A stretch of 64,000 nucleotides of DNA, taken from assembly GCA_964019335.1 (NCBI GenBank), contig OZ025690.1, forward strand, positions 248,001 through 312,000, given 5' to 3'. The DNA is from Diplonema japonicum (Eukaryota; Euglenozoa; Diplonemea; Diplonemida; Diplonemidae). The notes beneath the pieces are model-generated. The model did not search any database. It saw only the letters and a program-made list of their open reading frames with translations, and was not told the origin of the DNA. The translations under genes and the position numbers were made by a program. Of the stretch, positions 1 to 9,749 are shown piece after piece. How positions within the stretch are numbered: position 1 is the first letter of the stretch; each line of letters begins with the position of its first letter.

Positions 1-2414
1 GGGATGTCATCGTGTTTCAAAAGCATCTTTAACATTTTGAAATGCTTCGTCCCGCACGCCACGTGAAGAGCGGTGTTCTCAGAGGTGATCTCCTTCACGC
101 TGTCGAACATCGCTAAGACTTCCTCAAGCTTGTCAACATCAACGTTCTCCACATGCAGCATCCCGTTGTAGATCATCTGACATTGTTTTGGCGAGAACTT
201 GCACGATTTGATTAGTTTATACGCGTTCTGGTCGTCCTTCCTCGCCCAGTCTTCTCCTATGAAGACGCACGTGTCATCTTCCAAGGTGGTCCCGTACATC
301 TCCTGCATCTCTATCCTGGCTGCCCAGTCTCTTGTTTGATCCAGGTTTTTGCCGGTCGGAAGGCGTCGATTTAACAGATTGTTCAGATGTCCTTCGCGTA
401 TGCTGAATTTCTCGCACCAACCCGCCACTTGTGACTTAAACAACCCGGATAGCAGTATTGGGGTGAGGGCTATGGTCGCGATGGAGACAGCGAGAGCCCA
501 TGATCTCCCGTCGGCGGTGTCCCACGGCCGCAACGCAATGACAATCCCCAGGATTGAAAACAAAGCCTTCACGGTTAACGAGCCCATGCCGTGGTCGGAG
601 GTGTACAAGATGGAGTAGATCGATTCTGACCAATGCCTCTTCAAAACACCAGTTTCCAAAAAAACCTCCGCCGCAAGAAGCGCGAAAATAAACGCCAGGC
701 AGAGAATCCCGTACACATTCGCCAGATACACCCATGAGGCGGTGTGGCAGACAAAATCTAACATTCCAATGGCAACGAGGTATTTTTCAGCGGATGCTAT
801 TTTTTCAGGGATATCGACTGAGGAACAAGCGCGAAGTGCTATCCTCTTGCTGTCCATCACCAAGACTCCCAAGGGCGCGAACAACGCGGTGACGGCGGGC
901 AGCACATACAAGAAGTTTGATGAAATCGAGGATCCCGACACACAGCTTGCAAACACTGCCCGCGCCACACCCGGCACCAGGATCCAGTTGTTAAGCATCG
1001 TTGTTAGCGGTGTTTTTTGCGAGAAAAACCGGTAGATTTCAAGGTCGAAAAACTGGGCCACAGCACGGGTCCCTCCTTGCTTCATTGGAACCCACAACCA
1101 CAACGAGCTGAGCAATCCGTACACCACCTCAAAACCAACGATCAAAAACCCCGTTGAACTCCCTGCGTAAAATTCCTTCGCGGCGATAAACACCTCCACC
1201 AGCTTCGGTATCTGGTACACGGTACAGTACATGCTAAGCGTGCTGGTGGCAGTCTCCGTGACGCCAAAGACGTCTGGGTCGCCAAGGTCGTCCTGCTCGA
1301 TATCGTTGATGGCAAGCCCCTGGTACCCTCTGCTTTGAGCACCGCTTTTGCAGAGCAACCCTGCCACACATGGAAACACCCCCAATAGTAGTATACTTGC
1401 TGCCCCGACGATTATCCACGGGGTGTAGGCATTGTTTTTATCATGTTTACTAGTTTCCCCACTCGGTACCGGTGTTGTCGCTGGTACTGGGCTTGGGCTT
1501 GGTGTGTCTGGTGACATGGTTGTGGGCATGGGTGATGGTGCTGGTGGTGATGGCGTTGAAATCGGTATGATTGTCCCCGAGCCACCGGTGCATTTAAACA
1601 CCTTTTTACTACTGCACGCTGTTGGGTTGCTGCAGTGAACCGTTACGTTCTTGCAATGCGTGCCCGAGAAGACCGTCCCCGTGCAGCTTTGAGGGCCCTC
1701 GCAAAACAGGTTGTACTGCGCTAGACTGTTCACCGAGAACCTGTTGCCAATACACGCCTTGTTCGATTTGCAGTATACAGACACTGATGGATCGGCCTTG
1801 TTCGAAGGAAAGCTCCATGTGTTGTTATGGCAGACGTCCTCTGCCTCACAGTGGACCTCCCGAAGAACGCCTGGCCGTAGATTCTCCAGGGTGATTTGGT
1901 TGCTGGAGAAGGAACCCAGTGCGTTGCCCACTGTCACGTTGAAGAGATCGGCGTTATAGACACTGATTTGCATGTTGTTGCAAGACTCCTTTGAAAGGCA
2001 CGCCAGGTGAATTTTAGAGCTGTCTTCTGTTCTGAGTATTCCATGAAAGCAAGACTGTCCCTCGTTGCAGTTGAAATAAATATCTTTGAACCCATTCAGC
2101 GTGAAGTTCATCGCCGTCTGTTCATGCACTGTGACTAGCTCGGCCACCGCGTCTTTGTTCCCGTGTTGTCTGTCGATTTCGCCGATCACTATGAGCTTTG
2201 TGCAGGCTCCTTGAAAATTGCATTCGATCCTCAGTGAGCTCACCTCGACCGCCATCACCGTCAGGTGCTTGCAGTCCCCTTGCTCCTCACAGATCACGGT
2301 ACAGTTCTGATTCTTTTCGCAAGCTACAGTTTCGTTCTGTTTTGTTGGATAAATCGTCTGCCCGCCCACACCGACCGCTAACATCACCGCAATGCACACC
2401 CTGACCGTCCCCAT
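1..2414 (-). CDS. Secreted-ectodomain, multi-TM, ankyrin-tailed receptor-like protein (3' partial)
   Basis: The minus-strand frame is open from ATG at 2414 to the left edge (804 codons, no stop seen), so the C-terminus is missing. Residues 1-19 form a signal peptide. A Cys- and Asn-rich ectodomain of about 270 residues follows with many NxS/T sites, then a Pro/Ser/Thr stalk (PSPPAPSPMPTT) and a TM segment near residue 330 (WIIVGAASILLLGVF). At least five more hydrophobic segments follow. The visible end contains an ankyrin-type motif (ENTALHVACG). This looks like a plasma-membrane protein with an extracellular sensor or adhesin and a cytoplasmic protein-binding tail. The gene at 21138-23066 has a similar plan (Cys-rich ectodomain, Pro/Thr stalk, multi-TM). 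No family name is assigned. The spacer to the next upstream gene is 122 nt and holds several T-rich stretches ending in AG. Confidence 0.8.
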   Translation of the reverse strand, partial: MGTVRVCIAVMLAVGVGGQTIYPTKQNETVACEKNQNCTVICEEQGDCKHLTVMAVEVSSLRIECNFQGACTKLIVIGEIDRQHGNKDAVAELVTVHEQTAMNFTLNGFKDIYFNCNEGQSCFHGILRTEDSSKIHLACLSKESCNNMQISVYNADLFNVTVGNALGSFSSNQITLENLRPGVLREVHCEAEDVCHNNTWSFPSNKADPSVSVYCKSNKACIGNRFSVNSLAQYNLFCEGPQSCTGTVFSGTHCKNVTVHCSNPTACSSKKVFKCTGGSGTIIPISTPSPPAPSPMPTTMSPDTPSPSPVPATTPVPSGETSKHDKNNAYTPWIIVGAASILLLGVFPCVAGLLCKSGAQSRGYQGLAINDIEQDDLGDPDVFGVTETATSTLSMYCTVYQIPKLVEVFIAAKEFYAGSSTGFLIVGFEVVYGLLSSLWLWVPMKQGGTRAVAQFFDLEIYRFFSQKTPLTTMLNNWILVPGVARAVFASCVSGSSISSNFLYVLPAVTALFAPLGVLVMDSKRIALRACSSVDIPEKIASAEKYLVAIGMLDFVCHTASWVYLANVYGILCLAFIFALLAAEVFLETGVLKRHWSESIYSILYTSDHGMGSLTVKALFSILGIVIALRPWDTADGRSWALAVSIATIALTPILLSGLFKSQVAGWCEKFSIREGHLNNLLNRRLPTGKNLDQTRDWAARIEMQEMYGTTLEDDTCVFIGEDWARKDDQNAYKLIKSCKFSPKQCQMIYNGMLHVENVDVDKLEEVLAMFDSVKEITSENTALHVACGTKHFKMLKMLLKHDDI

Positions 2415-2536
2415 GTTCGGAAGCAAAGAGAAAAATACACCTGGTATTCTTTTATTGTTTATTGCTCAACGTCCGTTGCAGGTTTCGGGCGACTACTAAA
2501 AAGATCTATTAAAAAAAGAAAATACGAATGTGGGTG

Positions 2537-4912
2537 TCACGAAAGTAACGCCTCTTTAGATCTGTTGACATTGCTGACCTCGGCGTCTGCATCGTCGGTG
2601 TTGCGCAGCGGCATGTGGGTGCACAGATGGATGTAGTCCCTGTCGGTAGGGGCTGCAGTGGTATCGCTGTCTTGCAAAAGAGAAGCGGGCAACGCGTACC
2701 ACCCACCACCATAAGACCGTTTGCTTGGCTTGGCGTTGCAGAACCCCGTGGGGAGGGGCTCAGGTGTTGTGGGCAGAGTGGGTGCCGGGGAAGGTGTAAT
2801 GCGCAGCATGTGGTCCATCGGTGTCGTCACGCGTGTGGGCGGGCAGCTTGCTCCGCTAGCAGGACGCGTGCTCGGCATGCTAGGCGACTCTACTGGAGGT
2901 CTCGGTGACTTCCTTGTAAAGTGCCGCGTTGCGGTGTCAGCCACTCGTGCGCCCATCAACCTGTTTTCATAGTCAAAAGCAATAACCTCCCACCCCTTCT
3001 CCATCTCCTCCTCGTCCTGCCTTGACAGCGCGGACCTCGGTCTTGGGCTCGGCACATCCTCTGGGGATCCGGCCCCTGTGCCATGCCGCCTGTAACTGTA
3101 CTCAGCCCCGTTCTTCAGTTCGTCCTGTTTTTTCATACGCAGCTCCCTCCTGACCCGTTTCCATGCCAACTCCCTCTCTTCGATGGCGTGTTGCCGCTCT
3201 TGCACCCTCAACTTGCACATTTCTTGTTCGAGGTCGCTTGACTTCAAGATCTTCCGTACCTCGATGTCCTCCTCGTGCGTGTCGAGCTCCTCGAACGGTG
3301 CCTCCCACTGCGTCGCCTTCGCAAGGGTGGGCCAACGGACAGGGCCGCAAGAAGAATCGACAACATCTGGCGAGGGGCTGCAGCCTCTAGACACGGGGGT
3401 TGCCAATACGTCCACTACCGACCTCGTGGGCTCTTCGCGGGGTTCATCGCCGACGTGCCGTACCGACGAGGGGCATTCTTCTGCTGGCTGTGCTACGCGG
3501 CTTTCTTCACCTGTCTCCTGCATATCAAGCACCGGAAGGACCCGCCTGTGCGCAGTTACCCTCATCACTGTGTCAGGAGGGAGTGCAGACGCACACTCCG
3601 TTGAGTCGGTACTTTTACTTTCACTCACTACATCGTGCTCGGCTGGTACTACGGGTGTCTCAGTCGGCACGCTTGAGTTCAAACCCAAACCCATCCCCTG
3701 GGACACAGCGGCTTCATGTATTTCATTCACAACCACGACCTTAGTTGAGGCTGCACTCGACACAATACCTGTGTCCTGAGGTGTGTCACCTGAGCCGGCT
3801 GCATTGCTCTCGTTGGGAAGTGGCGGTTGTGGCGTGTCGAGAGGTGGTGGTGGTTGAGGCGCGTTGGGAGGCAACGGTTGTGGCGTGTCGAGAGGCAGCG
3901 GTTGTAGCGCTAGTTGTGGCGCGTTGAGAGATGGCGGTTGTGGCGTGTCGAGAGGTGGCGGTGGTTGTGGCGCGTTGGGAGGCAACGGTTGTGGCGGCGC
4001 TGACTGTCTCGTTTCTGCAGCCAGCCCAAGAGAAGGTGCATCATCTGCCTGTTCAGAACAGCTGTTGCCTTTACCCACTTTGCCTTTGAGAGGTGCCTTC
4101 GACTTCCGTCTTCCCATCGCGAACGGGTGCTTCCGCATGTCAGGCGCCCTCACCATCAGCCGACGGTTGTGCGCAGAGTTTCTGAAGGGTGCTTGTGGGG
4201 GGGAAGGTGCGTTTGTGTCTTCCTTGGTTGCCGATGGGATGCGAACGGTAACGGTGTGCTGCTTGTGAGAGGGCTTTCCCTTGCGCTTTCCCACGGCAAG
4301 CGCTTCCACCTGCCGTTGCGATTCTGCTAGAGCGGCTTTGTACTTAGATAACTTGGTGGCGTTCTCCTCGCGCAAGCGATGCAAAGCGTCGCGCTCTGTT
4401 CTCAGAACGATGACTTCTCGTGTGAGGTCTTTTGTCACATGCTGCGATTCTCCGGTTCCTTTAGAATACGGAGTGCATTGAACACCAACGGTTTTGTTGT
4501 TCTTGGCCAGAGGTCGCATGTAAAATGGTTCAGAACCATTCGTGTTGTGCAGATTCGATATCTTCTTAAGGTTTTCTGTTCTTTCAGCGTCGTAACGAAG
4601 CTGCCGGTAGTTTGCTTGTGCTCTCAAGCGGTCTTGTTCGGCCATCAGGGATTGGTTTTCTTTTCGCAGATGGGCCGCCTCGCTGTTCAGCTCTTCCAAC
4701 CCAACAAAGGATGCGTCTAGCTGTTGAACCAAATACCCTACGTGGCTGGGCTCTGCGCTCTTGCATGTCACTTCGCGCAAGATCTTCAGGTAGAACTCAT
4801 TAAGCAGGCTGTCGAAGATACTTCGTTTCGTGTAAATGTTTTGTTCCCCGCCGCGCATCAGCCTTCCCACTACCTGTACAATCTCGTCGATGGCGGTTTG
4901 CAAGGTGTCCAT
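2537..4912 (-). CDS. Coiled-coil protein with a Pro-rich repeat centre
   Basis: This 791-residue uninterrupted frame starts at ATG 4912 and is not recognised as a named family. Residues 1-60 look like a small helical domain. Residues about 65-215 form a coiled coil rich in Leu, Glu and Arg. Residues about 300-370 are a degenerate repeat of a decapeptide of the type PLPPNAPQPP / PLDTPQPP. Residues 555-620 form a second charged helix, and the C-terminal third is Pro/Ser/Thr-rich and probably disordered. The layout suggests a cytoskeletal or scaffold protein; that is inference. The start codon context (CCAATAAAATG) lacks the long A-run found before most genes here, but upstream DNA is homopolymeric and offers no better start. 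Confidence 0.8.
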   Translation of the reverse strand: MDTLQTAIDEIVQVVGRLMRGGEQNIYTKRSIFDSLLNEFYLKILREVTCKSAEPSHVGYLVQQLDASFVGLEELNSEAAHLRKENQSLMAEQDRLRAQANYRQLRYDAERTENLKKISNLHNTNGSEPFYMRPLAKNNKTVGVQCTPYSKGTGESQHVTKDLTREVIVLRTERDALHRLREENATKLSKYKAALAESQRQVEALAVGKRKGKPSHKQHTVTVRIPSATKEDTNAPSPPQAPFRNSAHNRRLMVRAPDMRKHPFAMGRRKSKAPLKGKVGKGNSCSEQADDAPSLGLAAETRQSAPPQPLPPNAPQPPPPLDTPQPPSLNAPQLALQPLPLDTPQPLPPNAPQPPPPLDTPQPPLPNESNAAGSGDTPQDTGIVSSAASTKVVVVNEIHEAAVSQGMGLGLNSSVPTETPVVPAEHDVVSESKSTDSTECASALPPDTVMRVTAHRRVLPVLDMQETGEESRVAQPAEECPSSVRHVGDEPREEPTRSVVDVLATPVSRGCSPSPDVVDSSCGPVRWPTLAKATQWEAPFEELDTHEEDIEVRKILKSSDLEQEMCKLRVQERQHAIEERELAWKRVRRELRMKKQDELKNGAEYSYRRHGTGAGSPEDVPSPRPRSALSRQDEEEMEKGWEVIAFDYENRLMGARVADTATRHFTRKSPRPPVESPSMPSTRPASGASCPPTRVTTPMDHMLRITPSPAPTLPTTPEPLPTGFCNAKPSKRSYGGGWYALPASLLQDSDTTAAPTDRDYIHLCTHMPLRNTDDADAEVSNVNRSKEALLS

Positions 4913-5321
4913 TTTATTGGTCTCCTTCCCCGCCCCTTCTCCCTTTGTGATATAGTGGGTGTATGTGGAGGTGGAGGGGAAAAAAAAAAAAACACGATAT
5001 TATATTTGTATGATACAAAAAAAAAAAAAAAATAGCGGTTTATGTCAGTGAGTGAGGGGGACGAGGCGTTTTTTTTTTTTTTATACATTGGACGATGAAG
5101 GGATTTTTTTTTTCTTTTCTTTTCCTCCCCCCACTTCCTTTTTTTTTTTTTGTTTCCTTCCCTCACCTGGTAAGGTGCCCTTTTTTTTTTTTTTTCTTTC
5201 CTTTTTCTTCTTTTTCTTTTTGTTGTTTTGCGGGAAGGTAATTCTTTTTATCGTTTTTTTTTTTTTTTCTTCTTCCAATGTGTAGTCTACCTTTTTTTTT
5301 TTTTTTTCATTATTTTTTTTT
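4913..5321. other. Homopolymer-rich intergenic DNA
   Basis: About 410 nt dominated by T-runs on the plus strand (5070-5090, 5104-5113, 5139-5152, 5182-5230, 5256-5317). No credible coding frame is seen. Every long frame here translates to Lys/Phe homopolymers. It probably holds the 3' end of one transcript and the leader of the next. Confidence 0.7.
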
Positions 5322-6859
5322 TCATTGCGTGACGACATTGTACAATTTTCCGTGCTGCACCAGGGACGGCTCAACATGCACGTTTTCCTTGTTGGTGATA
5401 CTTAGAACCTTAACAGAGTTTGAAGGGTCTTGGAATGCCTCTGTAATGTGCCCGACAACCTCCTCATTGTTCAAACCCGCAGGAATGGTAAGTTGATGCA
5501 CACCACCTCCAACAGAAGGACGCCTCAAGCTAATGGTAATGGTGTTGTTTAAATGGTCGTCGTCGTTGAGAACGGCCTCGTCTTCGGTTCTGGGGAGCGT
5601 GTCGTTGTCCTCGTCTTCCTTGTATTCGTCCATTTCTGAACAGTAATCTGAACAGTCGGAAGCATCTAAAGCTTGCTGGCGTTCGGCGTCATTAGGACAG
5701 TAAAGGACTGTTTTAACCTCGGCCTCGAGACACCACAGCCTTTTAATCGCCATTCTGTTGTCGAAATCAGATGTGAACAACAACATGTGAAATGTCAGCC
5801 ACGAATACTGAACAATTAGAAGCCCTCTAGCATGGTCGACTTGCATTGTTCCGCAGAGTTTTCGCTTAGCCTCGAAGAACCAAATAGAACCGATGATGAG
5901 CCAAATCACGACGAGCAACAACCACAGGATGAAAATAAAATTTCTCGAGAACGTTCTTGAAAAGGCGGACAGTGCTGCTTTGGGGGAGTAAGGCGCGATA
6001 AACCAGTAAAACACCTCAATAGACACAACAAGAGTCAGCATCATCCCAGTGAAGATCGCGTTCATCCTCCACCACAGTTTAAGCTTCTCAAGGTCCATGT
6101 TGCAGTTGATTTCAAACCAAACATCATTCGCGTAGTCATACTGTTTCAGGGTTGCACTGTCGAGGATGTACAAGTGCATGGCGACGGACCAGATCGTGAT
6201 CAGCACGTATAGGAATATAAGGATCAGGAAGGCGACCTCGTTGAGCCGCCCTCTGCATCCCTTTGCTTCTTCTATTCTTCGCTTGTGTTCTAGTTGCTGT
6301 CGGTCTTTCTTTTGTTTTTCCAGTCTTTGAACACGCATGTCGGCGTCCATTTTAATGATGGACTGCCTTGCCCCTGCCACCCCGGCGCTGATACTTTTAC
6401 TTCTAGACAATGAGGCTCGGATCGGTGCTAGTTTCGTGAGTTCCTCTTCTTCCAGTCTCTTGTGATATATTCTACGAACACGTTTTTTTTTTGCCCCAGC
6501 TTCGCTTCCGGTGCTTGGGGGTATACTACTGTTGCGGGCTTTCTGGAGTGGGGGGGGGGGGGGTACTATTTTTTATTTAAAATATAAATACCAGTTTCTC
6601 GGCAAATGTGCTTTCCCTTTTTTCGAGTTCTTTGTCATGTGGGTCGAAGGAGTCGTCCCCCACCGGTTCTGGGAGGAGCGCTCTTCCTTTCCCTACAACA
6701 ACGGTGTTTCGGAATTTTCTTGCTGCTAGTCTGATCACACCGGGTTTGGGCTTCGAAGTGGTTTCCTTTTTTTTTTTTTTTTTTCCTTGTCCTCTCGCAT
6801 ACATGGTTTTTCAGCTCGCCGATCGTGTTCTCAATCAGAGCTGTGAAGACACCACCCAT
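5322..6859 (-). CDS. Four-TM membrane protein, three exons
   Basis: The long frame has no ATG at its 5' end, so I traced exons upstream. Exon 1 is 6859-6803 (ATG after an A-rich run, context AAGAACCATGG), exon 2 is 6750-6592 and exon 3 is 6542-5322. All junctions are phase 0. Intron 1 (6751-6802, 52 nt) starts GTATGC and holds a poly-A run; intron 2 (6543-6591, 49 nt) starts GTATTT and holds a poly-C run. The product is 478 residues. A cytosolic, basic N-terminal region (about 165 residues) is followed by four hydrophobic segments (FLILIFLYVLITIW, MMLTLVVSIEVFYWFI, FILWLLLVVIWLIIGSIWFF, LLIVQYSWLTFHMLLF), then an acidic linker and a C-terminal domain of about 75 residues. No family is recognised. 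The exon model is a prediction from frame continuity and splice signals. Confidence 0.75.
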
Positions 6860-7130
6860 GGTTCTTTTTTTTTTTTTTCTTTTTTTTCTTTTTTTTTTTT
6901 TTTTAAATTCCGCTCTTCCCCCCTCACACACAACACACGCACCTCCCAACTCCCCGCCCTCCCCCCCAACACTGTGATGGATGAAGTAATCTTCAAAAAA
7001 AAAAAAACTCCCCGCGTAAAAAAAAAAAAAAAGTTTTTTTTTTCATCATTTTTTTTTTTTTTTCTGGCAAGGAAAAAACAAAACAAAAACAAAAATGTTT
7101 TATAAAACATTTTTACCCCCCCCTTTTTTT
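6860..7130. other. Homopolymer-rich spacer
   Basis: About 270 nt of alternating A- and T-runs, with a short C-rich island at 6918-6975. I see no gene. The A-rich minus-strand leader of the four-TM gene lies at its left end. Confidence 0.6.
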
Positions 7131-8543
7131 TCAATTTTTCTTCAGTTTATTGTACTTTCCCATTGCTACTCTGTACGATTCGGCCTTTTCGTGCAGCGAC
7201 TTCACCGTGGCCTCCGACTCCCTCAGGGCACCAAAATCCTTCTCTTCAACCTTTTTTAACTTATGAAAAACGCTGATGTCGGTGGGGGTGAAATCCATCG
7301 ATGTCAAAACATGTCTCCACACGGCATCAATATCATGTGTTATAGGGGTCCCCCACGCGGTTTTAAAACAGTCCTCAAGACCGGAACGTAATATGTCCTC
7401 AAGGTATCGGTGCAAGTGCTGTCTGATCATGACACCGATTAAGAAATCGAGCGACGCGGAGAAAAGGAAGGAGTACAGAATAACAGGGGAAAAAGGGTCG
7501 TCTTCCTCAACGGATTGGAAAAGCCCTGCTAGAACACAGCATAGTGTGAAGGACACCAGGCAGATCAATGCAATGCACGTTCTGCGTCGTTTCCTCCCGC
7601 GGTACAGCATCTCGTTGCAGACTTTTGAAGCTATTTTAATTCGAAGAATGGCGTCCTCCGTCTGCTCGATGAGATTATCCGCGCGTTGCAACGGGACCTT
7701 TGAAATCTTTTGCAGCAAATCGGCTCTTTTTGCTTTGCATTCTTCCAACGCTGATTCCATTGTCTTCTGAACGGAAGTGGTGCGTTTTTGTTCTGTATAT
7801 ATTGTGTAGAACATTGGCGGTTCCTTTCTGGGAACGTATTTGGATAGGTTCCAGCAGAGTGTGCCGAATGTCATGACGAAGTCCTGCGTTGTTTGAAGTT
7901 TGTCGGTTTTGTTGAATATGTATCGAAGCTTGCCTTCCATTCCGGTTTTGAGAAGGTTTAACAGAACTTCTTGTTGTTCCCCACCTCCTGGTTTCTCCGG
8001 GTCGAACAGAAACAAAATAAGATCACTTCTTTCCGCGAACCATTGAATGCTCGCATGGACCGTTTCCTTTGAAAAAAGATCGTTTTCCACCGTTCCGAAG
8101 TCTGTTAAACCTGGTGTGTCGACGACGATTAGGTTTTCCGGAAAAGTTTCAGACTGTGAGTGTATTTTTTTCAGGCGAAGCCGGCCTTCTAAGCCCGGGC
8201 CGAACTGTCGTAAAGCTTCGAAACCGAGGTCAGGGTCGCTGATCACCGCGGAGCCCTTGATCTCGTTTTCTATTCCATCTCCGCTTTCTTTTAGTAGCAG
8301 TGTGAAGCCTGAGTCGGTTGGTGCCGCGCCCACATCTTGCTCGCCTTCTCTTTCGAGCACCGAGTTGATAAATGTCGACTTGCCACTTGAGTAGTTCCCG
8401 ATGACTAGGATCATGGGGTACTTGCATCGCTCCTTCGTCCTCACGATGTTCCACTGGTCCTGTGGTTTTAAAACCCTGTTGTAGCAGTCCTCGATTTCAT
8501 GCTCAATTTCGCGGAGCTCGCTGGCTCCTGCGGTGGGGGGCAT
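7131..8543 (-). CDS. Dynamin-superfamily-like GTPase with two C-terminal TM helices
   Basis: The product is 470 residues from ATG 8543, which follows an A-run (AAAGAAATGCCC). The frame stays open further upstream only through homopolymer DNA, so that extension is rejected. GTPase motifs are in order: P-loop GNYSSGKST (about residues 49-57), a G2 Thr in APTDSGF, DTPG (G3) and NKTD (G4). A central helical region follows, then two adjacent hydrophobic helices at about residues 330-385 (TCIALICLVSFTLCCVLAGL and VILYSFLFSASLDFLIG). A further helical stretch ends in a Lys-rich tail. A GTPase head plus paired membrane helices recalls mitofusin, atlastin and bacterial dynamin-like proteins, while the P-loop sequence is closer to EHD-type GTPases. 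A role in membrane remodelling or fusion is inferred; the exact subfamily is not settled. Confidence 0.85.
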   Translation of the reverse strand: MPPTAGASELREIEHEIEDCYNRVLKPQDQWNIVRTKERCKYPMILVIGNYSSGKSTFINSVLEREGEQDVGAAPTDSGFTLLLKESGDGIENEIKGSAVISDPDLGFEALRQFGPGLEGRLRLKKIHSQSETFPENLIVVDTPGLTDFGTVENDLFSKETVHASIQWFAERSDLILFLFDPEKPGGGEQQEVLLNLLKTGMEGKLRYIFNKTDKLQTTQDFVMTFGTLCWNLSKYVPRKEPPMFYTIYTEQKRTTSVQKTMESALEECKAKRADLLQKISKVPLQRADNLIEQTEDAILRIKIASKVCNEMLYRGRKRRRTCIALICLVSFTLCCVLAGLFQSVEEDDPFSPVILYSFLFSASLDFLIGVMIRQHLHRYLEDILRSGLEDCFKTAWGTPITHDIDAVWRHVLTSMDFTPTDISVFHKLKKVEEKDFGALRESEATVKSLHEKAESYRVAMGKYNKLKKN

Positions 8544-8874
8544 TTCTTTTTTTTTTTTTTTGTGCTGCTGATATATTGAACAAAACGGTATTTTAAAAAA
8601 AAACAGAAAAAAATGGGGGGGTAAAAAAAAAAACAAAAAAAAGATAAAACTATCGTATGGGAGGCAAACAAAAAAAAAGAAAAAATTTGGGTGGGGGTGG
8701 GGGGACGAAAAAGAGAAAGAAAAAATAAAAAACGGAGTAACAAAGTGAGAAGAAGGGTTACGCGTTGGGGGGGGGGGGGGGGGGAGATGAAATAAAAAAA
8801 AATGGGGTGGAGTATTTTTTCTCATTTTTTTTTTTAAAAAAGGTTAACGTTTATTCTTTTTTTTTTTTTTCCTC

Positions 8875-9092
8875 TTAAGAAGCGTACTTTGAACCGAAGT
8901 GAGCAACAATGATACTCGCGATGAAAATGAGGGACCCAGCCACAACGGTGATGGGCCCGACCTTGAAACCCATTCCTTCCTCCTCAGAGTCGGGACCAAG
9001 CTGTATTGTTTGTTTCCCCCCTCCCCCTTCCCTCCCATAGATACCTGGTTCCCGTTCCTTCCCGAGCGACGCATAGCACGAGCACGCTGCAT
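8875..9092 (-). CDS. SEC61B: Sec61 beta subunit of the ER translocon
   Basis: A two-exon gene: exon 1 is 9092-9045 (16 codons, ATG after about 20 A), the intron is 9001-9044 (44 nt, GTATCT..ACAG), and exon 2 is 9000-8875. The product is 57 residues. Exon 2 has the family signature: a short acidic linker, then GFKVGPITVV leading into a single C-terminal TM helix (LIFIASIIVAHFGSKY). This matches the GLKVGPxxVLVxSLxFI..HIxGKY pattern of Sec61 beta / Sbh1. It is a tail-anchored protein of the Sec61 channel. The N-terminal cytosolic part is shorter than in animals or yeast (about 80-96 residues in total there). The unspliced frame is shifted after exon 1, so a routine ORF call would miss this gene. 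Confidence 0.88.
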
Positions 9093-9443
9093 TTTTTTTT
9101 TTTTTTTTTTTGTGTTATATAACTGTGTTCATGTAGAATTTCCATTTGTCTTAAGACATTTGCACACAAAAAAAAAAAGCCAGCTTCAGATAAAAAAAAA
9201 AGAGGAGGGAAGAGAGGAGAGAATTATCTTCAAGCTTCTTTTTTATTCTCTCATATTTTTTTTTTCCCTCCCCCCTCCCACTTCTTTTTTTTTCTCCCCC
9301 GCCTCCCTGGTCTTTACAAAAACCTTCTAAGCTGTTAGGATAAAAGAGCTTGTTTTGTTTTTTTTTTTTCTTCTTTCTTCTTCTTCTCTTGACAATTTTT
9401 GCATCCAATAGAATGTTTTGTTCTAGAATGTTTGGTTTTTCGT

Positions 9444-9477
<34 letters not shown>

Positions 9478-9619
9478 CATACTCTCGATTCTTTCTCCCC
9501 CTCCCTACAGAGAGGAAGGAGGTACTTGAAATGTTTAATGAAACACAAGGGGAACAAAAGAAACCGGGAAGACAGGCGGGAGGGGCGAGGGGGGGAACAC
9601 AGAACATATTTTTCTCTTT

Positions 9620-9652
<33 letters not shown>

Positions 9653-9749
9653 TAGAGGGAAGGACATGAGAAAGAAAAAAAAAAAAAAAAAAAAAAAGCA
9701 AAAGCGGAGTACAAGACAGAGGAAAGGAGAACATGGGGGGGAGGTGCTT
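9093..9749. other. Homopolymer-rich intergenic DNA
   Basis: About 650 nt with long T-runs (9092-9111, 9446-9478, 9621-9649) and an A-run (9675-9698). A short purine-rich island lies at 9500-9600. No coding frame with believable composition was found on either strand. Confidence 0.65.

Noticed and set aside
3183-4268. Long plus-strand frames across the coiled-coil gene
   Set aside because: They are antisense shadows of a Pro- and Ser-rich coding sequence and have no independent motif.
5052-5377. Lys/Phe-rich open frames in homopolymer DNA
   Set aside because: They are pure poly-A/T translations and recur at every long tract in the window.
6410-6410. TTG start at 6410 for the four-TM protein
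   Set aside because: It is not an ATG, and two upstream exons with matching phases and GT..AG introns supply a proper start at 6859.
8544-8825. N-terminal extension of the dynamin-like GTPase frame
   Set aside because: The extra 94 residues translate poly-A/T and poly-C DNA (Phe, Pro, Lys runs). ATG 8543 has the same A-rich context as the other genes.
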